Assembly: GCF_017916325.1 (NCBI RefSeq)
Contig: NC_090170.1
Span: 1,568,501 to 1,632,500, forward strand
DNA length: 64,000 nucleotides
Direction of reading: 5' to 3'
Source: Leishmania martiniquensis
Taxonomy: Eukaryota > Euglenozoa > Kinetoplastea > Trypanosomatida > Trypanosomatidae
This document shows, in pieces, positions 29,517 to 38,161 of the stretch. The position numbers were made by a program, and so were the translations under genes. The first letter of the stretch is position 1, and the number at the start of each line of letters is the position of its first letter. Under the pieces are notes generated by a model that saw nothing but the letters and a program-made list of their open reading frames with translations, ran no database searches and had not been told where the DNA came from.

Positions 29517-32500
29517 ATGGCGCACTACGGCGACCCTGAGGCACACCGGCTCATCCTCGAAGAGTTCTCTGCCATACCTGCCGCGCCGCGTTTTATGGCG
29601 TACCTCAAAGCTGCCGTGATGGGTTCTCAGGGCTCGGACGTTGGGCTGCAGCAGCTGCGCGTCTTCTCTGACGATTGTGAGGGGGCAGATCCGCACCTGG
29701 AGGTGGCGTTGGCGCTGTTATCTCTCACGGTACTGGCCTCCAAGGCACATCCGGACTTTCGGGCCCAGCAGAAACGCGTGCGGGAGTTGATAGAGCGCCA
29801 ACGGGCGGCGCTAATTCAGCGGGCAAAGCGAAGGAAAAGTTCTCCGTGCGACAGCAGCACGGGCGCTCGCGGGAGCGCTGCCGTCCCCTCGACGTTTGCG
29901 TCGAGCACCAGCTTGACCGCACTCCCCATTCCATTCCCCAGCTCTGGCGGTCGCAGGGTCTTTGCGGCGGCCGCCGCGAGCGTGGCCATGGAGGGCAGGG
30001 AGGAGAAGCTGACCGCGACACAGGAGTGGGAGCAGTCGATGGAGATTCTCAACTACTGCGAGGCCTACGCGAATTACCTCGGCGGCTTCATTGAGCTGTG
30101 GTATGAGCTGTTCGGCCCAAACTACTGCTACCACCGCGATGTCTTAGCAAACAGCGTCTTCGACGAGGGCGATGACAGCGATTGGGAGGGGGCGCGGGCG
30201 CGGTCGCCAGAGGCGGGCGAGCGGACATCGCCGCGTTCGCCACGGCTCCGCCTGCCATCATCCCAACGATCGCACCGGCAACCGCACGCTCGACGCTGTC
30301 AGTTATCGCCGTGCGGCCCCCAGGTGCCTCCGCACTTGTACGCCGTGCGCTGGAGTGGCATCTTAACCCCGCAGAGGCGGGCCTGGTTTGACGGACTCCA
30401 CAACGTGGTGAAGGAGTTACTCGTTCGCATCCTGCACCGCGAGCTGCCGCTGGAGCTGTATCTCCTTTTCATCCAGTACGCCAATCTTTCCCTCCGCGTG
30501 TACTTACTGCAAACATTGGCAGAGGTGTTTGAGTGGACGTCTCACTGCGTCGACGTGATTTACTACGTGCACGCCATGCGGCAGAGCTACAGCATCCAGT
30601 GCGAGATGTCGCAGCTGCAGCGCATGTGGTCTGCGTTTGACTTGTACGACAGCCGTTTCCTCGTTGACTGCCGCGAGTTCAACAAGATGTACACGGACTC
30701 TCAAGGCGCCTTCTCGGAACAGCGAGAGGTGTTGCCCAGCAAATCATCGACAGCAGCGCGAACGCTGGACTCGGAGACAAATGCAGCGGCCACCACGGTG
30801 GCGTTGCCGACGGCAGTCGAAAGCGGCGGCCCAGCCCAACAAAGCTCCCGCGATGGCGGCGGCAGCGGTGCCCGTGAGTATCCCTACACACTCGCTATGG
30901 CGGCAGCATCGGCAACGGCCCCGCTGCCCGATCTCGCCACTGTTGGCAGCGGACGACTGCAGCGGATCTTTCCATCGCGTGACGCAGCGGGCAGCATGTC
31001 GCCAGCAGCCGCTGGCGCTGGTCGCTCTACCGGGTCGATCACTCCAGACTACGAGGCGCTGTCTTCCGCGAGCGAATATGAAGCGGCGGCCGCCCCTGCT
31101 GGCGTTTCGAAGCGCGCCGTATACCTGCCACTCTTTTACACCTGTTGCTGCTTCACGTGGCTACTCCAGCGCACATTCTGGAGCATGTATGGACGGTGCT
31201 CCCTCCTGTTTGAAAGCTGCCTTGGCATCGAGGTTGCGCCACAGATGTCACCGGCGGCTGGCCCCAGTGAGACCAACGGAGGAGATGCACCTGTGCTATT
31301 CACCACGGCCCACCTGGCCACGCGGCAACGCGTCAGTGTCGCAGGCAGTACTGGCCTCCCGAGCTTACCGGCCTCTCCCTCTGCTCCAACGCCGCGCGTG
31401 GACAGCGAGTTCGCAGCGAGAGGAGGCTCTGCGCCCACCTCGGTCATGAGCGTCACCACCACCCGGAACAACGTCACGACGCACCGAAGCGCATTAGAGG
31501 TGCCCTCGCGCGACGGCTACAGCGTCTCCGCAGCGGGCGGGCTGCTGCAGGCACCACAAACCCATTCCTGCGGCTTGCCGTCACCAATACCGTCAGGGCA
31601 GCAGGCGACATTTTCGGCCGAGGCAGCGAGCAGACACGCGCGACCGCATGTGGTAGTTGACGGCGCAGGAGCTGAAGCAGCTGCAGGGAAGCTGACGCGG
31701 CAGACCGCAGCGTCTGCGCCAGTAGACGAAAAAGGGCGAGAGAAGGGCGCTGCGACGTCTTGGGTGTCCGCCCTCGGCCGGCTCCTGCAGCGAGGCCAGC
31801 GTCGTCCCTGCTGCGAAGCGGCAGCTAATTCCGGCGCTCGAGACGCTGGGGACATGACTAGCACGACCCAGTGCACCCGGCGTGTCTCCTCCCTTTCCCT
31901 TGCCGTTGCTCCTGGAGCGTCGCCGCCTCTCTCCGCCGCAGCCGATGACAGTGGCGGGGGCGTGAGGAATTCCCTGCTGCTGGAAAACTCAGGGGCTCCG
32001 TTCCACCTTCAGTACACTCATCGCACACGTGAGATTCAGCTCTACGAGGACCCCTCCGTCACGTTCACGAATGCCAGCGGCGACGGCAAAGACGCGAACA
32101 CGCTCTTCTTCGAGGAGTTCTACTTTCTCCGGGAGACGGGGTGTTATGTCTTGTCGCATGCCGTTCGCAGCCTCACATGCTACCCCCGCTACCCCGCCAC
32201 ATTGCTCATACTGACAGACAACACCACTCGACCAGGGCGAATCTCGTGGCGCAATAACAAGTTCTCCGTCCTTTCCTTTTCAGGAGATGACGGAGACGGG
32301 CGACAGGGCCTGATGCCGTGGGTGCTTTGCGCGGTCATTCCGCACACGCGACTCTCCTCCGTCCGTAGCGTGCGAGCGAGGCAGGAAAAGGCGCTGCTGA
32401 AGCATATCGTATTTCAGGTCGCAGGCTCGAAGAGTTCACGTGTGAGCTTCTGCACCTCTAACTCCATCTTTTTCGTTCTCAACAGCGGTGGTGAGATGGA

Positions 32501-32735
32501 CGGCGGTCGGCTCTACTTTGCGCTACACCTCCACGTCGATCAATCTGCCCTGGGGCTCATGGAGTCCTCCATCGACAGGGCGATGAAGCTGGAGAGTCAG
32601 TGGGCGTTTCGAGCTCTTGGCGAGCTTCATGTCAGCTGGGCCATGTCGTGCACGTGCAACGAGGCGCTGCGCGTGGCATCGCGGATCGGCTCAGGCGAAG
32701 CCGAGTCCTCGCCGCGCTCACGCGTGCGAGCGTGA
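29517..32735 (+). CDS. KICS2 (C12orf66/DUF2003)-like protein with long disordered insert
   Basis: A 1072-residue protein. The frame runs upstream from a TTG; the first ATG is 29517 (MAHYGDPEAH). Ordered blocks alternate with Ser/Ala-rich inserts. Residues about 10-110 are helical. About 170-200 (ILNYCEAYANYLGGFIELWY) resemble the KICS2 helix around its E-L-FY motif. About 273-390 form a helical block (RAWFDGLHNVVKELLVRIL). After about 500 mostly disordered residues, the C-terminus (about 820-1055) is alpha/beta and contains RYPATLLILTDNTTRPG, similar to the P-N-V-I-M-I-M-T-D-R-T-S stretch of human KICS2. KICS2 is a KICSTOR subunit acting on TORC1 nutrient signalling at lysosomes. The gene is certain; the family link is by eye. 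Confidence 0.8.
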   Translation: MAHYGDPEAHRLILEEFSAIPAAPRFMAYLKAAVMGSQGSDVGLQQLRVFSDDCEGADPHLEVALALLSLTVLASKAHPDFRAQQKRVRELIERQRAALIQRAKRRKSSPCDSSTGARGSAAVPSTFASSTSLTALPIPFPSSGGRRVFAAAAASVAMEGREEKLTATQEWEQSMEILNYCEAYANYLGGFIELWYELFGPNYCYHRDVLANSVFDEGDDSDWEGARARSPEAGERTSPRSPRLRLPSSQRSHRQPHARRCQLSPCGPQVPPHLYAVRWSGILTPQRRAWFDGLHNVVKELLVRILHRELPLELYLLFIQYANLSLRVYLLQTLAEVFEWTSHCVDVIYYVHAMRQSYSIQCEMSQLQRMWSAFDLYDSRFLVDCREFNKMYTDSQGAFSEQREVLPSKSSTAARTLDSETNAAATTVALPTAVESGGPAQQSSRDGGGSGAREYPYTLAMAAASATAPLPDLATVGSGRLQRIFPSRDAAGSMSPAAAGAGRSTGSITPDYEALSSASEYEAAAAPAGVSKRAVYLPLFYTCCCFTWLLQRTFWSMYGRCSLLFESCLGIEVAPQMSPAAGPSETNGGDAPVLFTTAHLATRQRVSVAGSTGLPSLPASPSAPTPRVDSEFAARGGSAPTSVMSVTTTRNNVTTHRSALEVPSRDGYSVSAAGGLLQAPQTHSCGLPSPIPSGQQATFSAEAASRHARPHVVVDGAGAEAAAGKLTRQTAASAPVDEKGREKGAATSWVSALGRLLQRGQRRPCCEAAANSGARDAGDMTSTTQCTRRVSSLSLAVAPGASPPLSAAADDSGGGVRNSLLLENSGAPFHLQYTHRTREIQLYEDPSVTFTNASGDGKDANTLFFEEFYFLRETGCYVLSHAVRSLTCYPRYPATLLILTDNTTRPGRISWRNNKFSVLSFSGDDGDGRQGLMPWVLCAVIPHTRLSSVRSVRARQEKALLKHIVFQVAGSKSSRVSFCTSNSIFFVLNSGGEMDGGRLYFALHLHVDQSALGLMESSIDRAMKLESQWAFRALGELHVSWAMSCTCNEALRVASRIGSGEAESSPRSRVRA

Positions 32736-33891
32736 GTGTCTACTTGTATGAAAAGGGGGGGCGAACCAAGCGTACACTCGAGCACGACCGCCGTGGTGCT
32801 TAGTGGATTGACTTGCACAAGAGATAAGGCGTGCGACGGTGTCATGCGCGCAATTGAAAGTCGTCGAAAGCATAAAGTGACATCCGCGTAAGAGCAACGT
32901 GCCTTTGCGCACGCCGCGTCTGCTGTGCCGTTTCCCCTCCCCCTTCCACGCTTGACCGCTCTCCCCAGCGTATCTTCTCTGTGCCTTCCTCCTCCCTCCT
33001 GAGAGCTGAGTCGATTTCTCATCGACTCTTGGCAGCCTTCGTCGGCCGCGCGGGAATCCGGCCATGGGAGACGGCGCTGCACGGCCTCGCAACGCCAAGC
33101 TCCCCTCTTTGCTTCCTCTTTCTCGGGCCGTCTTCTTGTTCGTTCTCTGTTCCATTGCATGGCGCTCTTCGCTCCCGTCGTGGGCCCATTCGATTCGCAC
33201 AGACGCACGTCTCCAGCAGGCGCAAATACGACAACGCAATCGTATCGGTGGACAGCGCTCTACTCCACAATAGTGGCGCGACACTGCGCTCCTTCTCAGA
33301 TGCTCATGGACGAACTCTTCTTGTTCTCCTCGTTCCTGCCACTCAGCTGCCTGCACACGCGCACTTCACGCTCCAGGGCTCTCTTGGCGTCAGCAGCCAC
33401 CTTAGCCGCAGACTTTCCGCTGCCTGTCGCTCCCACCTGTGACGCGCTTGAGCTCCCTGCTGTAATGCTTCACGCTCTCTCTCTACCTCTCTGCCTCCTC
33501 TGCCTTTATCTCCCTTCTCCACCACGATCTTCAGCTCATCCTCATACAACTTCCCCCCTCCCCTTTTTTCATTTGTTTTATCGTTACGTGTGCAACGCCC
33601 ACGGCGTGACCTCATCGCCATCAACTCAGCTCTGCTCTGCTTTTTTCCTCACGCGAGCTGTGGTGGGCCGGCTTGCGCGCGGCCACCTTCGTCTCCCCCA
33701 AGGACGCAGCTGTTCTGGCTGTATCACCGCAGGGCTCCTGAGCATCGCCTCGCATCTGTCTTCGACACCTCGACATCTCGCGCGCCCGGACAGCAGCATC
33801 GCGTTACCTGCACTTCTTTCCCTCGCTGCCTCTTTCTTCTAACGTGCTCACACACAGCTCCGATTCATTTGGTTGGAGCCGCGTGAGAAAA
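32736..33891 (+). other. Intergenic region, no gene seen
   Basis: About 1.15 kb of T/C-rich spacer. A tract at 33811-33840 followed by CACACAG (AG at 33856-33857) is the likely acceptor for the next gene. Confidence 0.6.
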
Positions 33892-35643
33892 ATGGACTCC
33901 ATGGCAGCCCCCGCTCTGAAGCTGCGGTCATGCTCCGTGAACACTGTGCACCGCAGCGTGCCCGGTGCGAAATCTCTTTCCAGCGGCTCCTCAAAAGCAA
34001 GGATGGGGCCCACACGCGTGAATTCGATTCCGCTCTCGGAGCTGCGTCCCCGCAGCGCGGCGACGACATCCTCCTTCTCTGTGACCCGCCGTTTCACCCG
34101 CGCGGTGAAACCGATCACGTCAGATGCGCCGCATGCCGCTTTGGCGGGGGAGAGGGAGCCACAGGCTTGTGGCAATGCTCCGAGGCCGCTGTCATCGATT
34201 CCCACGAATACCTCGCATAGGGGCGATGGCTTCGCAACGCCGTCGTCCGCAGCGAGCGCGTCCAGGGCGTCTGCACGATGTGTGAAGCCGTCGAATAGCT
34301 CCACCGTCGCCGTCCCTCATGTGGGGTTGAACAATCACTCGGCGTCTCGAGTGGATTCCACATGCAGCAGCTTGCGGGGTAGCAGTGACAAGGGGTCTGC
34401 AGATCGTCAGCAGCGTCCTCCTGTGGTGCCGCACGTGGGCCAGCTCACCTGCAACGCTCCTGCGACGTGGTCTGCTGCGATCGAGACGCTGCCGATGCGG
34501 CGGACGGCCACCGCCGCGACGATCACCAGCGCGGCAAGCGCGCTCGGATCGCAACTCTCCAGGCACACTGCGTCCGTGCATGAGATGGCAGTTCCCATGC
34601 CACCGAAGCTGGCGTCACCGTCGGTGCGGCCTTACGCTTCAGCACCAGCCTCACGTGTCAGTTCCGTGAACTCGCGACTTGCGGAGGCGACAGCGCGCTC
34701 TGGGCGTCAACTAACGCAGCGCTCCCGCACCAGCTCAGTGCGCCCTTTTGTGACAAAGCGAAGCGGCAGCTCAGCAAATACCGCTGCTCCCACGAAAGCC
34801 GCCAGCCTCACTGCCGCCCCGCCCGACGCGGCCGCGGCGACGTCGGACTGCGCAGTAACGACGCCGTTTGCCACTTCGAGGGCGCCGCCGCGCTTAACGG
34901 GCACGCGGCCTTTGCTGGAAACCAATCGCGTCTCCCCACCCATAAGCAAGAGTGTCCATGACGTTTTCCGTGTGCGCGCTCTTCACCCCAACTCTGCACC
35001 TGTCTTACGCGCCGACAGAGGGGCTCGCAGCGCTCGGGGTGGTGCCAGCAACGGAGGCAACAGCTCTGCATCGAGGTGCACCTCGGCGCGCGGGGCGTCA
35101 AGCCAGGCGCGGCTGAAGCAGAAGAAGCATTCGCAGTCCTTAGCTGAGCAGTGCGCTACCGAGGATGCGCCGTCGCGGAAATTAGCGCAACGACTTGGAA
35201 GCGGCAGCGCGGCAGTCGGCACTGCATCCGCACCCCCTGCTCCGTTTCAGAAGACGCACACCAGATGCCCCCCGCCGCTTTCATTCGCAGACTCCGGGGG
35301 AGCGTCTGCCCCTGCAATACCGAAGGGCCCCATTTCCCCGATCAAGCGGACTTCCACAGCGTGCCCCAGCGCCGCGCAACGCTACCCAAACGCAACGGCA
35401 GATAAGCCAGTGCACCTCTACGAGGGACTCGCCTTGCCGATCACCGACGCTACCTTCGCAGGTCTGTGGATCAAGCCGGGCATGCTGTCTACCCCGACCA
35501 ACCGTGCTGGCGACCGTGACGCTAGCGAGGCCCCCACCATCCCCTATGAAGGCTCCAGAAGTCGGCGCGGTTCCACTTCACTCTCGCCGCGCACCGACGT
35601 CGACGCCCTCTCCGTCTCGGGGAGGCTGAGCTACGGTGTGTAG
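33892..35643 (+). CDS. Hypothetical basic Ser/Ala/Arg-rich low-complexity protein
   Basis: A 583-residue protein that I do not recognise. The frame begins at a GTG (33844); the first ATG is 33892, 35 nt after a good acceptor AG. Composition is dominated by Ser, Ala, Arg, Thr and Pro, with a strong positive charge and few hydrophobic clusters, so most of it should be disordered. The only segment that looks ordered is near the C-terminus, about residues 505-535 (PVHLYEGLALPITDATFAGL). Its uninterrupted length and the trans-splicing signal argue for a real gene. Such proteins in trypanosomatids are often cytoskeletal, but nothing here proves it. Confidence 0.65.
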   Translation: MDSMAAPALKLRSCSVNTVHRSVPGAKSLSSGSSKARMGPTRVNSIPLSELRPRSAATTSSFSVTRRFTRAVKPITSDAPHAALAGEREPQACGNAPRPLSSIPTNTSHRGDGFATPSSAASASRASARCVKPSNSSTVAVPHVGLNNHSASRVDSTCSSLRGSSDKGSADRQQRPPVVPHVGQLTCNAPATWSAAIETLPMRRTATAATITSAASALGSQLSRHTASVHEMAVPMPPKLASPSVRPYASAPASRVSSVNSRLAEATARSGRQLTQRSRTSSVRPFVTKRSGSSANTAAPTKAASLTAAPPDAAAATSDCAVTTPFATSRAPPRLTGTRPLLETNRVSPPISKSVHDVFRVRALHPNSAPVLRADRGARSARGGASNGGNSSASRCTSARGASSQARLKQKKHSQSLAEQCATEDAPSRKLAQRLGSGSAAVGTASAPPAPFQKTHTRCPPPLSFADSGGASAPAIPKGPISPIKRTSTACPSAAQRYPNATADKPVHLYEGLALPITDATFAGLWIKPGMLSTPTNRAGDRDASEAPTIPYEGSRSRRGSTSLSPRTDVDALSVSGRLSYGV

Positions 35644-37440
35644 GCTGAGAGCGCATACGCGTGAGAGGGCGGACGGATGGACGGGGCGGCGTCGCCGACG
35701 CCGCTGAAGATCACGCTCACCAGCCACTCCTTCCCTTTGGCGTCATCACGAGTGACTGCTCTCTCCCATCTTGTCAGCCTTGATCTTAGAGCTTTCCTCT
35801 GGACCCATTCCTCTCGAATCGTGCGCGCGTGCATCACCCGCGGCCTCGTGGCGTTCGGTGCTGCTCTGCTGTTGTGCTCTTTCTCTCGTGCTCCTGAGGG
35901 TTGCACAGACCCCAATACCAACGCAGATTTGCGGGCACCTGTACTGCGCCGAGTGGTGGCTACACTCGGGCTCTGCGTGCAGGACACTCTTTGTTGATTG
36001 CTCCCACATCGATTCGGCTCTTTACTACAATGTCTGCACGAGCAGCTTTGCGGTTTCCTCTCTCTGTGTCTGTTGTCTTTGCGTGTATGTGTGCGCGGCG
36101 CCTGTTGGAGGTGGAGGAAGAAACTATCGGCCCATGCTCCTTCCCCCCACTCCCCTCAATCATTAGAGCTTCGGTATGCAGTCTGCGAGAGCCGCAAATT
36201 GGAGAGGAAGGGGGGGGTAGGGTCGCCGCACGAAAGCGAGTGCCGCCGCCACTTGCGGATGGCAGCATGGAGTGCATCTGCCTCGAGTCCGTGGCCGCAG
36301 GCTGCTTGTCTCCCTTGTGCACATGCTATTCCCACGCGTGTGTGCGCCCCTGTATCCGTGTGGTAGAGGAAGCAGGCAGCCAAGCGTGTCACGCCAACAG
36401 CGCAAGGCTGTAAGGCGACAAAAAAAAGAAGCGGTGTGCGTGCGTATGTGCGTGCGTACCTGCCTGCATGCGTGTTTGTTTGCGTGTGTGTGTATATGTG
36501 TTGTTCTTCACGCATGTGGTCTGCATTTCCCACACCACTTAGATCTCTTTTTTTCTCGTAAAGCGAAGAGAAAGGTGAATGAAGACGTTTCAAATTTGCT
36601 CGAGGCGGCTGTCTGTCTTTCTGTCTGTTTCTGTGTGTTGGCGCAAGCGCGGCGGTGCGATGCGGCCGCCTGAGCACAGTGTACCCGAACTAGATGCCCT
36701 TTTTTTTGTTCCGTGCGCTCGTTAATATATATATTGGAGGCGATGTCGAGGAAAGGGCGCCATCGACGTCATGAAGCGGAGCGAGACAGAAAAGGCGTTC
36801 TGCGGGAATGTTTTACACTTTCGACAGAGCCAACGCCCTGTGCTCTCTTTTCTGCTTCTCTTCTTTTCGGACATTCTGGACGAAAAAGAGGATGCGCCGG
36901 TGGTGATCCGCCCTCCCTCCCTCTTCTTGGCTGTTGGCGCGCTGGTGCGCTCTCTCCGTTTCGTCAGCTTCAGCTCTCCGCGTCTCGTTTGCTTTCGCGC
37001 TCGCCTTCTCCTCACGTCTCGCCCTCTCTTGCTCACCATCGCCCCTTCACACTATCGTCGCGCGGCCCTCTTATGTACACCCACTGAATACGAAAGGGAA
37101 GTACAAGGTGAACGAGCAAAGCCAATGGCCGCGTTGGGTCGAGCGCAGAGGGCTTCTCTTTGAAGCATCCTCTCCGATGTTCAAGCAACATCACAGCGCC
37201 TGCATACGTACGGCTAGGTGGTATGTATGTGTGTGTGCGTGTGTGCACCGGCGGGAAGCTGTACCGTTACGCACGTGACGGTAAACCTGCGCGCACAGAG
37301 TGAGCACGCTGCGCATGGATGAAATACCAGTCGTTCAGGAGCGCATCGTCGTCTGCAGCATGATGGCCCTGCTTTCCGATTCCTCTCCACCACTCATCCC
37401 TTTCCTCTCGCGCGTTCCTCCCTTTCCGTCCGTCGACTCT

Positions 37441-37505
37441 TGCCTCCACACCCTTTCTCACTCTCCCCCTTTCGTCCCCCCCTCCGCCCACGTTGTGCGC
37501 CACAG
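37441..37505 (+). promoter_or_regulatory. Strong polypyrimidine tract and acceptor AG upstream of PABP
   Basis: A 60-nt C/T-rich run ends in GCCACAG with the AG at 37504-37505. Splicing here would give a leader of about 655 nt that contains the A-rich tract and no ATG. A second usable acceptor lies at 38110-38111, after CTCCTCCTCCTCCGCTCTCC. Confidence 0.45.
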
Positions 37506-37531
37506 CTATTTTTGAACGCTCCTCTCCCCCC

Positions 37532-37610
37532 AAAAAATTGAAATAACAAAAATCAAAAAAAAAAAAGAAAATCCCATAACAAAAAGAATATAAAAGAAGA
37601 GTGAAAAGGG
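37532..37610 (+). promoter_or_regulatory. A-rich tract in putative PABP 5' UTR
   Basis: About 79 nt dominated by A, including a run of 12 A at 37555-37566, in otherwise C/T-rich DNA. PABP genes of mammals and yeast carry A-rich 5' UTR tracts that bind PABP; in mammals this represses translation. A similar feedback is inferred here. Confidence 0.5.
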
Positions 37611-38161
37611 TGCGTTTGTGTCGTTCGTTTTTCCCCTTTCTTGTTTTCCTCCTCTCGTCTCGCCGTTGCCGTCCAGCCTTGTCCCCTCCTCGGTCTCCTT
37701 CGCTTCTCTCTCTCTTTGTGTGCGCGTGCGCGCGTGTATCTCCTCCTCCTTCCGTTTTCGCCCCTCTGTGCACGCGCCCTGACACCCACGCGCCGACACA
37801 CGAACATCATTCTTGCGTCTTGCCTGTACCCCTCGTGTGGTGAGCCTGTAGCTTCTCCTCCCTGCCTCTTACGTCCATCGTGTGCTCTCCCTCTCTTTCC
37901 CGCTTCCGGCCGTCTGTCTCTGCCCCTCTCTCTCTTGACCACCTTTCTTTTTGCCCCTCCCCTTTCAACCTTCCAGACGTCTTCGTGCGCTTCGTATTGC
38001 GTCTTCTAGCGGCTTCCCTGTCGCGCTTTGGTTTCAATTGCAGCGTGTTTTGTGCCGCTATCCGCTCTGCGCCATTCGCCTGCTCCTCCTCCTCCGCTCT
38101 CCTAACGTAAGCAATACAGTGCGTAAACGAGTCCAGGCATAAAAGGAGAGACCGGCACACC

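Larger units (their letters stand above)
35644..38161 (+). other. 2.5-kb spacer with probable long PABP 5' leader
   Basis: No gene is seen. The first ~1.8 kb is UTR/intergenic DNA with TG-rich tracts near 36480. From 37366 to 38161 there is no ATG at all, although the strand is otherwise ordinary. This suggests that the end of the spacer is the mature 5' UTR of the PABP mRNA. Confidence 0.6.

Noticed and set aside
33844..33891. GTG-initiated extension of the Ser/Ala/Arg-rich protein
   Set aside because: It starts with GTG and precedes the acceptor AG at 33856-33857; trypanosomatid genes normally start with ATG.
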